The translations under genes and the position numbers were made by a program. Below the pieces are notes generated by a model, which saw only the letters and a program-made list of their open reading frames with translations, made no database searches and was not told the DNA's origin. Source: Parietichytrium sp. I65-24A (Eukaryota; Sar; Bigyra; Thraustochytrida; Thraustochytriidae). Taken from it: a stretch of 64,000 bases of DNA. Below are positions 33,859 through 43,164 of the stretch, in pieces. The stretch spans positions 248,001 through 312,000 of the forward strand of contig BLSF01000027.1 of NCBI GenBank assembly GCA_012862575.1, read 5' to 3'. Numbering within the stretch: position 1 is the stretch's first letter; the number at the start of each line of letters is the position of its first letter.

Positions 33859-34337
33859 AATATTAATTGTGTAGTGCGTCGCACCAGGGTCAGTTCAGTG
33901 CATCGGGGGAATCGGGGGCATGTATATCATCATCACATGGCGCACTTATGAAGAGACCGAACGCCTGCAAAAAGAGCAAAATACACTGACTGCACGAACA
34001 CATACATACACCGTACATACGTGCTAGCTAGAGGATGTCTACTTAGTTCACTAATAATCAATGTTTTTTTTGGCGAAACATAGCAAAACATTCAATCTGG
34101 GCCAGAAACATGAATTGTAAATGGTTGTAACCTGAACTGCTCTTGAATGCTTGCTTGCGCGTCTGCTTCGTCCTGTCTCGGGTCTATTGCAGCTCTGTGG
34201 CTGGTCAGGTCTCTGTCACGGTCTGCGGTTGTTCAACGGATTGAGATGTCGATCAACCTTCAAAGTTTGTATCGTGGTCAACGGAACGCGGAGTGACGTG
34301 GAGGTCCGCGCTGTTCGTGAATTCATGGATAGTTCGG

Positions 34338-34373
34338 TGGTGCTCGAGTACTGACTGTGAGTACGTACGGTAC
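34338..34373. promoter_or_regulatory. Composite motif GCTCGAGTACTGACTGTGAGTAC
   Basis: Combines the CTCGAGTAC palindrome half with TGACTGTGAGT and a GTACGTACGGTACC tail. It ends about 190 bases before the RNase III-like ATG. Confidence 0.4.
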
Positions 34374-34565
34374 CACGCTAGCTAGTAGACTTTATCTTTC
34401 TCGAACTGTCTTTTCTGTAGCGTACATACAAAACAACGGGAAGTGGTCGGGAGAAAAGATACGCGCGGCGACCCGAGCTGAGAAGACCTTGTGCAAGTGT
34501 TGGGGAGTCTCAGGACGACGGCGAGCGGCTGCGGTAATATCGTAAGAACGACGACGCAAGACAAG

Positions 34566-35330
34566 ATGGGAGATTTTATGGTCGCTCTCGAGGATGTTCA
34601 GAGGACAACTGGGTATGAGTTTAAAAATCACGAACTTTTAGTCCATGCGTTCACGCACAAGAGTTTCTGGAATGGAGGCGTTGACTGCGTTGACCAAGGT
34701 AATCATAAATTTTCTCAACAGAGACTGGCTTGGTTGGGGGATCCCGAGCTGAGCTCCATTCTCGCGAGAGCGCTTTTCGATAAGCATCCAGACAAAGGTA
34801 GGAAAGATCTCACTCAACTCAAGTCAGGTCTGGAGAGACAAGAGATTCTTGCGAGATTGGCGACGAAGTGTGGCATGGAGAGCGCACTTCGACACACCCA
34901 GGAAAACATCTTGGAAGATGGCCGTGTCCTGGCGGAACTCTTTGAAGCATGGGTTGGAGCGCTTTCATTGGATACAGATCACGAGACCCTCACCGAAGTC
35001 CTCTCCGGAATCTTCAAAGGCGTGAAGTCGTGCCCTGACAATCCAATAGGGGAACTTAAAGAGAAGATCGAAGGTTCTTTTCGGGACGAGTATTGGAAGA
35101 ATTTGAAGGTTGAGGTCTTTTATGGAGATGATCATGGAGAGGGGCTGGATAATGCGAAGACGTTTTCTATTCCTGTGTCACTAAAAGCTGGAGAACACGA
35201 GAGGCTGCTTGCAATTGGAAAAGGAACACGCAAAAAATTCGCCAGAAGGGAGGCTGCGAAGAAAGCCCTGGAAGACATAGACAATGCAATTCTCAGATTC
35301 AAAGCACATTACAACGGGAGCGAAGAATGA
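34566..35330 (+). CDS. RNase III-domain protein with dsRNA-binding domain, active site altered
   Basis: 254 residues from the first ATG (34566); the frame runs 25 codons upstream only from a GTG. Residues about 10-150 are a single RNase III domain and about 160-240 a dsRNA-binding domain ending in the expected KKFARREAAKKAL helix. The signature normally reading ERLEFLGD is here QQRLAWLGD: a catalytic Glu is Ala55 while Asp59 is kept. In the second cluster the usual Asp is Glu124 and Glu127 is kept (AELFEAWVGA). Loss of one metal ligand suggests weak or absent cleavage, as in mitochondrial ribosomal protein mL44 or other structural RNase III relatives. The compact one-domain form resembles bacterial RNase III and mL44 rather than Dicer or Drosha. 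Confidence 0.82.
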   Translation: MGDFMVALEDVQRTTGYEFKNHELLVHAFTHKSFWNGGVDCVDQGNHKFSQQRLAWLGDPELSSILARALFDKHPDKGRKDLTQLKSGLERQEILARLATKCGMESALRHTQENILEDGRVLAELFEAWVGALSLDTDHETLTEVLSGIFKGVKSCPDNPIGELKEKIEGSFRDEYWKNLKVEVFYGDDHGEGLDNAKTFSIPVSLKAGEHERLLAIGKGTRKKFARREAAKKALEDIDNAILRFKAHYNGSEE

Positions 35331-36626
35331 AGCTTCTTGCGCCCTCAAGTTTCGTCTCCAAAAATTCAGACATAGGACCACTTCCCGACCCTTCATTTGA
35401 ATCTAAAAGCTCAGATTGTGAAACGTTAATTTTTTCCCAATCCATCTGACTTCGCGCGATCAGGTTCATCTACTTCTTCGAAATCCCCCGTGCCCGCCTC
35501 TCGATTTCTCTTCGCATCTGGGCTGCCAGGCAGGATCGACTTTGATTGTCGGAGAATGTTTGTTTTTTTAAAGCCACTTGGTTTCTGGCTGCCTAAAATC
35601 GACCACCGATCTAACCCGGGAAGGGAGCTTCTAAATTCTTCTAAATCTAAATTTTGGAGCTAATAGTATTCACTTTGGTGCTTTGCCCCACCGGTACTTG
35701 TGATCATAAGAAGCCACCTAGTTGCAATTAGCATTCGCTGGCAGTCCCACTCCCAGCCGCTATAGGGTTGCTACACCGCGCTAAACTATCCTTTTCAGTA
35801 GTCTCAGTATAAGAATGGAACTTCGATACCGGAACAGCTAACCGTGGACTAGTGCGTCGGCATATCCCCGTACTCAATGAAAACCCTGATACGAAAGAGA
35901 GTAAACTCATAAAGCTCGTATAGCTCAAACGCTAACCAAGGTGTCAACCCCCAAACCGTGAGTGAGCTGGACCCCAGCTTACCGGCACTCCTAACACCAA
36001 CCTGTCTAAGAGCAAGTCCACTACTACCATTTCCTCTATCCTCTCAATACGCTACAGAACTTCGCCTCGCCTCTTAATTTATACTAGCAGTGAGTGCATA
36101 ATAATTAATCATAATAAATGACTGTGAGAGAGGAACGAGCGAGAGAGAAAGAAAGAAAGAAAGAGAGAGAGAAAGAAAACGAAAGGAGAAAAGGAAAGGA
36201 AGGAACACACGAACAAGAGGGACGCGGAGACAGCAAGAGACATACGTGTTGGCGTACGCGTACACTTACACGTAAACGTACGCGTACGTAACGCACGGTG
36301 CCGGAAAGTATAAGCGCGAGAGGAGCAGCTGGAGAGGAGTCACATATCGGCAGTTTTGCAACGCTCTCTTTCTTTCTTTCTTTCTCACTTTCTCTCTCTC
36401 TTTCTTTCTTTTCTTTCTTTCAATTTTGTCTCAGTTCTATTTCGTTCCCTGGCGTGTGCGCGGTCGCGGTGTTCCAGTCATTGGTCATTGGTGTAACTTG
36501 GGAAGCTAACAAAGGGTTGTTGTACTGAGTAAAAGTGGCGGAAGAAGAACTTCAGAGAAGCAAACGGGCACGCAAAAGGGACATCGGTATACATCGGAAT
36601 TGGTTGATTCCGACGGGCGGTTGGAG
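35331..36626. other. Intergenic spacer upstream of polycystin gene
   Basis: About 1.3 kb without coding signal. It holds a purine tract (36118-36200) and a pyrimidine tract (36359-36421) that are roughly complementary, and between them a hairpin built from GTACGCGTAC palindromes at 36251-36290. Confidence 0.6.
36118..36421. repeat. Inverted purine/pyrimidine tracts flanking a GTACGCGTAC hairpin
   Basis: GAGA/GAAA repeats on one side and TTTC/TCTC repeats on the other could pair across about 160 bases. Inside, GCGTACGCGTAC (36252-36263) and GTACGCGTACGT (36278-36289) pair with a 14-base loop. This lies 200-500 bases before the channel ATG. Confidence 0.7.
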
Positions 36627-39600
36627 ATGTCTGGGGACGGCGAGGGCGCCAGCAATGGTGTGAGCCTGTACATCCCGAACGATTCCAGGTCGGAGTCGGA
36701 AATGGACATTTTTGATTCGGAGATGGAAGTGCGGACCAATCGCTGCAAAACGGTGGGGTCCACCGACATGAGCAGGGAAGAGCGCGCGCGACTCAACATG
36801 GTGCTGAAAGGAGTACCGATTCGGGCTGTGCATCGTGCGCTAAAAAGCATTCAGCGGAAGGATGATTGCGTGAAATTGGCGCTCCTGCTGACCTTTGTGC
36901 TCCTGTATTCGTGGATTGTGATATCCACGCTACAGGTGGGAGCCACATACATGCAAGTGACGGCTTTGGAAGACGCAATCTTGGATGAGGAGTTTCCGTT
37001 TGATGTGAGCGAGGGGACTGGACCCGTGTTCAAAAAAAACTTTTATGATATCTACTCGTTCAGCGAGTACTTTGAATGGGTGTAAGTGAACATGCACTAG
37101 AGGCTTTGTCTTCTCTGTGATTTACGAAATCTGACAACAATATTCTTTTAAACTCTTGCAGGCAAGGCCCACTCCTTCAAGCCATATACTCTAACGAGTA
37201 TTACAACGGATTGCCCTTCAATAATGCATCGAATTTGGTCCTGCCTGCTGGTTTAAGCGGGAACAGGGTGGTCGGGCCAATCCGCTTCCGAACTGCTCGC
37301 GTCATGCCGGACCAGAGCAAGCGTTGCAAGGAGTTTGATGACGACGATTTACCCGCGTCTTGGAAGGGCTCTGATATACAAACCTGCTACCCAACATTCT
37401 CGCAGAGTACCAGAGAAACCGGGGTCTGGCAAGACTTTGAGTACAAAACAGGCATGAGCAAAGTTAGAGGAATCGATGGTTACGGAGGAGACTTTTTCGT
37501 TGGCTATGGAAATGACGGCTATGTTTACTACTTGAACACGACATACGAGATTGACGGTCAGGAGTAAGTGTACCCGCCGCGGTTATCCTGTCGCCTTTTT
37601 TTGTTTTGTTTCTGTTGTTTTTTGCTCTGAGTACGGAGTACTGATTTACGTCGTGTTTCAACAAAAAGGTATGTTGTTAGTTTAAGCGAAGCGACAAATC
37701 GGGTCCAGCAGGATTTGATGAACAAATTCTGGGCAGACAAGGCAACTCGAGTTCTCGTGGTGGACTTCAACCTTTTGTCTTTCAATCTTGGCAACGCGCT
37801 CACTTGCAGAATGGTTGCCGAGGTCATGGCGGGAGGGGGCTGGAAAGTCTATTGGCGAATGTACCCAATCATTTTGAATCCCCTTGGCAGCACCCTCGAC
37901 AATTTCCGACTCGTTGGTCAGGTCATCGTCCTTATATGGGCCATCATCAATTGCTTGATGCAACTGTACAGCCTGCTCCGGCGAAAATGGATTCTCGTTC
38001 ACGTTTTCTCGTCGATCTGGACATTTGCGGACCTCGCTAATGATTTTCTTGCGGTTTGGATGATTAGCACCATTATTTATGTGGAATACTTCAAGTTCGG
38101 GCCCGAGTTTACGCGGAAAATCACTGGTAGAGATCCGGGCGATGATCCCTTCTTTGATGTGTTTGAAGATGCTCGATTTCTGAGCTATGTCAGCTATCTT
38201 GCGTGCATCAATATCGCGTTCGCATGTTTGAAGGTATTTAAACTCCTTCGGCATTTTTCCCGGCTTACAATCATGTGGGGTAAGTTTTCGTATCTCATCA
38301 GATAAATCACTTGCCCAGTCTCTTTAGACAGAATGCCCACGTACTAACAGCTCGGTCCTCTTTCCCGTGCCTTCGTTTCCCGTTTGCGTGTTGATTTGGC
38401 TGCTCTGCCGGTCGGTGTTACTCTTGAATATTCACAGACGCCCTTGCAACTGCATTTCCGGAAATTCTTGCACTGGTGATGGCTTTTCTCATCCTTGACT
38501 CCGCGTTCGTGCTCATCGGGCATATTCTCTTTGGATTTCGAGTGGAAAGTTTTCACAGTATCCAGCAGTCGTACCTGACACTATTCTTGTCCGTCGTCGG
38601 CGATTTCAATTACGTCGCAATATGGGAGGCACAGCCGAATTTGGCAGGCCCGTATTACATGCTTGTACTCTTCTTTCAGTTTTTCACGCTCCTAAACATG
38701 TTCATTGCGGTGGTTACCGAGACGTACTCTCAGACTAAAAATCGCGCAGAGATTGAACGCAGGATGAAAGCACCAATGATTATCCGCAGTCCGCTCGAGG
38801 CGAAATGGGACAGGCTACTCTTGTGGATGAACGTCAAGTACTTTCACACGTTCTCCGTCCCGGTCTTTCGTCATCTTTATGAACGCTGCAGGCAGTGCAT
38901 ATCAGCATGCTGTGGACTAAGTGACACGGAGCCTGCGAGTGCACCAGAAAAGAGCACCATTGGTTCAACTCGCAGCCTCGGGGCAGCGTCCGGAAACACC
39001 AATCCTGGTTCTGATGTCGAGCCCGTCCAGAGCAGAAAGTCTAATGGCAAAGTTCTTGCGTCCTATGCAAAATCATACATGATGGACACTGCTGTGCAAG
39101 CCATGTCAAGCTCTATTCCGATGGGTTCGATCGTCCATCATTTTCAAAACTGCCCGAGCAACTGGGAAGTCAACAAGTACAGTCCGACTGTTCTCCACAA
39201 GCAGCGCATAAAGTACTTGGCAAACAGCAAAGCCACCAGTCATCGCGTCTCGCCGTATAGGAAGATGTGGTGGTACGCATGCCACATGGTTGCGATTGAG
39301 ATTCGCGATAGTAAGAGAAGGGTCGTGGAAGCTTCAATAGATGATAGAAAGGCGCAGTTCAAAACTTTGGTTGGGCGAACTCGAACTTTTCTTTCAGCAA
39401 AGTTCGGCAGCGAGACAAACTTTTCCCGCTTTTGGGTAAACATCAGGAACTCCAGCAAATACAAGATCCACCTTAAAAAGCTTCGTGACCGAGTTGAAAG
39501 CAACTCCATTCGTAAGTTGAACCGAAGTCATCTGGGGACTCAGATATTATGCATTGAACTGAAAGGTGTGTTCATCCCTTCTTTACTAACCAACCCCTCA

Positions 39601-40460
39601 TGGCACCTTCAGGCATGCAAATCCGCGAAATCCTCTTGAGAGCAGTCAAAAGGCACAGGAGGTACGGGGGCAGCCTTCACAGTCAGTTTAACAACACTTG
39701 CCATAAGCTCAAGGTGGCAGAGCGATCCCATGACCTGCAGTTTGAAGATCTTCTGAAAGTAGTAGCTTTCCACGACTCTGACGAGGAGGCGTTTGTCGAT
39801 GCCAAGTCCTTGGCTCAATTGTATTCCGCGCTGGCCTTGATGGATCACAGATCTTCCGATCAGAAAGGCAAACCTCAGACTTTTCACAATATGGTGGATT
39901 CCTCTCAAAATCAGTGCCGTGACAAGGAGGCTATAGAGAGGATTGAGAGACGGCTGGCTTACTTGGGGAAAAGCGTATCTGAAATGTTTAATTCTGTAGA
40001 GACGTTGCGATTTCGAACAAACGTTGGAAGAGTACCTCCTCTATCTCGATCTTTGTCCGAGCTCTCCCGATTGACTGAAGAATCATCTCCAGCGGAAGGG
40101 GGCGACTCACCAGACAGCGCTGATGGGAAGGCGGATGACATCGAGGGGCCAGAGTTCTTTACCGCCACGTTCAACTCAGAGCCGCTAGGGCTTGAGTTTG
40201 GATTAGTTGGAACCTCTTTTGTGGTGACAAAGCTAACACGTGATTATAACTCGTTGAGTTCTGCCGCCGCCCAACTCGGCGTTGCCGTGGGCGACAGGAT
40301 TATCTCGGTGAATGGGAAGGTATGCCAAAAGACCGATACGATGGCCGACATTGTGCAGCGTCTTGACGTGACTAGTGGGCCAGTCAATGTGCTATTCCAT
40401 CGCGTGAAAGCCTCCTCGAAAACACGCGAGACCCCATCTTCGAGCTCCGCGTCGGTTTAG
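36627..40460 (+). CDS. PKD2: Polycystin-2-like TRP cation channel with C-terminal PDZ-like domain
   Basis: Five exons (36627-37081, 37162-37563, 37669-38279, 38438-39565, 39613-40460), all joins GT-AG and in frame, giving 1147 residues. The N-terminal transmembrane helix (about 82-104) is followed by a polycystin extracellular domain that starts around EWVQGPLLQAIYSNEYYNG. Exons 3-4 supply the remaining channel helices; a pore-region segment SYLTLFLSVVGDFNY and the last helix near FFQFFTLLNMFIAVVTETY are recognisable. The cytosolic C-terminal region is over 450 residues long. Near the end (about 1049-1137) is a PDZ-like domain: PLGLEFG carboxylate-loop region, then VGDRIISVNGK. PKD2 channels conduct Ca2+ and other cations, often in cilia. 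Animal polycystin-2 has an EF-hand and coiled coil here, not a PDZ domain. Intron 4 is only 47 bases with TACTAAC 22 bases before the acceptor. Confidence 0.92.
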
Positions 40461-40812
40461 ACATCCGACCTTTTGTACTTGCTTTATGCGTGTATGGTGG
40501 AGTGATCTTTTCGCCGTTTTCTGTCCGTTCTCTGCTCGACGACTTTTGCTCGCAATTGCGATATGTGAAGAAGGAATCCTACTGGTCGAGAAAAGGAACG
40601 TTGTTGTTTGTTTGCGGCATGATGAGAGTTTTCCGTTGGGGTCATTTTTTACACGAAATAATTAAATTAACAGTGGTATATGAAAGAAATGAAAAATTCA
40701 CACTACATGAAGAGCAGCTGTACAGCTCAACACCTTCGTCAGATACAATCAAAACTCCTCGCCACCCGAGCATCGAAGAAACACATCTTAGGTAAGTCGA
40801 GGTCCCAAACAA
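40461..40812. other. Convergent intergenic spacer
   Basis: 352 bases between the stops of the channel and protease genes. Only untranslated sequence is expected; nothing else is visible. Confidence 0.6.
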
Positions 40813-42012
40813 CTACATGCTCAGCCTTTGACATGGGAAAATAGCAATGCGGTGTGATTTGACTCGCTTCCAGAGCGTGAGAACGGCCGCAGAGAGAACG
40901 AAAACGGATGTGACATGCTTTATCGCTTCGATACTGTCAGGGTTGAGGTATCCGTGGATAGGAACAACGTGGAAGAAATCAAAGGTGCCATGAAAAAGTA
41001 TGCTTGGCAGAAGAACTCTCCCAATCGTCATTCCTCCTTTAAGGTATCTCTCCACGAGGCCAATCGCAGTCAAACAACCACATGCCGCATGCATCGGAAT
41101 CGAAAAACACATTCTGTACATTGAAATCCTGATGCCTTCGTTCGGATTCCGTGCAAAACAGCATACGTAGAGCATGGATTCTGCCATGGCAAGGCCAAGG
41201 CTAAAGGAGAGGAAATACAACACAATTCCTTCTCGACCGGTGACTACTTTGACGGTGTCTGCCTGGACCACTTCCAGGGTCGGATCCGCTTGGTACGGGC
41301 TTGGTGCCTCGTCGTCCCCGGCGCTTTGCGCGCCGGCCTCCAGCGCAAGGGAAAAATCTTCAGCTGACGCAGATCCAGGAGCGAGCGGCGGCGACTGTGG
41401 AGCCGGTGAGACAACGTTATTGAGCCCTTGGGCCGCGGGAGCGCACTCGATAGAATTACTCACGAATATGAGTTTAATTGTCTCTTCCAAGAATGCAGCA
41501 TTCACGAATGAAACCAGAAACGCAAACATGACTCCACGCAGAGGAGAGCTCACTAGCGCCTCGGACAGCTCCTTGAGCTCCGTGGCCTTATTCACTCCTG
41601 CGCAATCGGCCCCTTGACAATAGTACCCAAGCATTGCCACAAAGAGTACGAGCGCCAGGACCAGAAGGAGGACAAACGCCGGGCCGAATCCCAGCACAAA
41701 CAATCTAGTAGCTACTTCCGCACGAATTGTTTTCCTGTCTCTGCCAATTGCCGCGGCGAGTAATGTGACCGAGTAGATTCCAATCGCAACAAGCACTAAG
41801 GCATTGGAGAACGACTTGTACCATACCTCGTGGGCAAACATGGCAGCAGCCAAGACCGTGCACGTCCACGTGCTCATATTTCCTTTACTTTTCCGCTGCT
41901 TCCTTAGCGGCCGACGATTTCTTCGCCCCCCTGTCTCGAGACCGAGCTCTACTGCAACTGCCGCCCGATCATCTCCGCCAGAGTCGAACATCCATCCGAT
42001 TCCCGAGCTCAT
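40813..42012 (-). CDS. PrsW-type intramembrane protease-like protein
   Basis: 399 residues with about eight hydrophobic helices. The family's conserved motifs are all present: E176-E177 and K180 in FLEETIKL, E278 in LGLAMAESMLYV, H308 in SIPMHAACG, and H341 plus Asp in LFHGTFDFF. These correspond to the EExxK, FxxxE-type and HxxxD-type motifs of the PrsW family (related to CAAX proteases). In bacteria PrsW cleaves an anti-sigma factor; eukaryotic substrates are not known to me. A hydrophilic loop of about 85 residues separates the first and second motif. The N-terminal 45 residues are basic and cytosolic. Membrane location is clear, proteolysis is inferred from conserved residues. Confidence 0.83.
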   Translation of the reverse strand: MSSGIGWMFDSGGDDRAAVAVELGLETGGRRNRRPLRKQRKSKGNMSTWTCTVLAAAMFAHEVWYKSFSNALVLVAIGIYSVTLLAAAIGRDRKTIRAEVATRLFVLGFGPAFVLLLVLALVLFVAMLGYYCQGADCAGVNKATELKELSEALVSSPLRGVMFAFLVSFVNAAFLEETIKLIFVSNSIECAPAAQGLNNVVSPAPQSPPLAPGSASAEDFSLALEAGAQSAGDDEAPSPYQADPTLEVVQADTVKVVTGREGIVLYFLSFSLGLAMAESMLYVCCFARNPNEGIRISMYRMCFSIPMHAACGCLTAIGLVERYLKGGMTIGRVLLPSILFHGTFDFFHVVPIHGYLNPDSIEAIKHVTSVFVLSAAVLTLWKRVKSHRIAIFPCQRLSM

Positions 42013-43164
42013 CTTCTACGCCTTATCTCAGACCGAGTACGTCGAAGGGCCACCTTTTTGCGACCGAAAGCCGCTCGCACAACCAGCTGCCTGACGTTTT
42101 GCCGGATCCACATGCACGCGTTGGACCGTCCGAGACCAGAAAGAGCACCAATCGCCCACGACCCTCTAGCATCAACACCGACCGTGCCGAATGCTCAAGA
42201 CGCTCGAGCCCAGCGCCAAACTCGCGCGGTAAAGCAACGAGTTGCTCGCCCGAATTCACTTTAAAAAGTTGACAGCACAGGCTGGCCCCTTGCTGCCTGC
42301 CGAGGTGCCTTCGAGCACCTACCTCCCCCAAACCAGCTCCAAGCCCTAAAACAGCCGCCTAACCCACCAGAGGAAGGGGTTTTCACTGTCAACCCAACGG
42401 AGAACGAGCAAACGGGCCACTCTCGCGTGGGGAGGGCTCGCGCGGAAAGACAGACAAAGCTGTGACTTTGCGAACAGCAAACAGCAAGGAGTAAGCTACA
42501 AACAGTAAACAGTAAACAGCAAACAGTGAACAATAAACAGCAAACAGTGAACAGTAAACTGCAAACAGCAAATGGGGACCGCGTGACGTCACCGCGTCCG
42601 CGCTGTGAGAGCAGACGCGCGCATGCACACACACAAGAGCGCGCAACTATGGGCCAGTAAGTTATAGTGCAAACTCTGCAACCCACATGACTTGTGAGAA
42701 ACAACGCCAACCAGAGAAGGCCATGGTCCCACGAGTAGAGGCGCCGGGTACCAGTGAGTAGTACGGGACAGCAGCGGTACTAGCTCGTTCAGTGCAAGGA
42801 AGGCGACTATGCGAGGTCTAGTGCGAGATGCGGGCAGTTCCAAAGTCTTCCAAATTCCAAGATTTCGTTTGTCCTGTTTGTCCAGCCAAAACTAGCGCTG
42901 CAAGGGGGTCATCTTGCGTATCTTGGAAACACAAAGCGTCGAAAATGTGGCATTTGCATTGATTGAGCATTTGTTTTCTCCCCTCTATTTTTTTGGTTTT
43001 CGCGCTCCATGAGACAGAGCTGTATGAGATGGGCGCGGGAAGGAGAGTTCTCTCCTGTGTTCTGTCCTGGCTCTCGTGCGATGTCTAAATCATGTTCTGA
43101 CAGCGGATTTCGCTCTGGAAAGTACAAAATGGTTTGAGAATTGGGTGATTGGATATATTAGCTA
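42013..43164. other. Intergenic spacer with AAACAGT array
   Basis: About 1.15 kb without coding signal. A heptamer array is at 42476-42571 and a GGTACC...GAGTAGTAC...GGTACTAG cluster at 42746-42785. Confidence 0.5.
42476..42571. repeat. Heptanucleotide array (AAACAGT/AAACAGC)n
   Basis: About thirteen imperfect 7-base units. It lies roughly 470 bases upstream of the protease ATG and reads AAACAGT on the plus strand. Confidence 0.9.

Larger units (their letters stand above)
33182..34565. other. Intergenic spacer, G-rich then motif-rich
   Basis: About 1.4 kb between divergent starts. Bases 33203-33292 are G-rich on the plus strand with several GGG runs, upstream of the phosphatase ATG. The palindromic motif is seen twice: GGTACTCGAGTACTG with a matching GAGTACC at 33833-33858, and GGTGCTCGAGTACTGACTGTGAGTACGTACGGTACC-like sequence at 34338-34373. 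No coding sequence is recognised. Confidence 0.5.
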
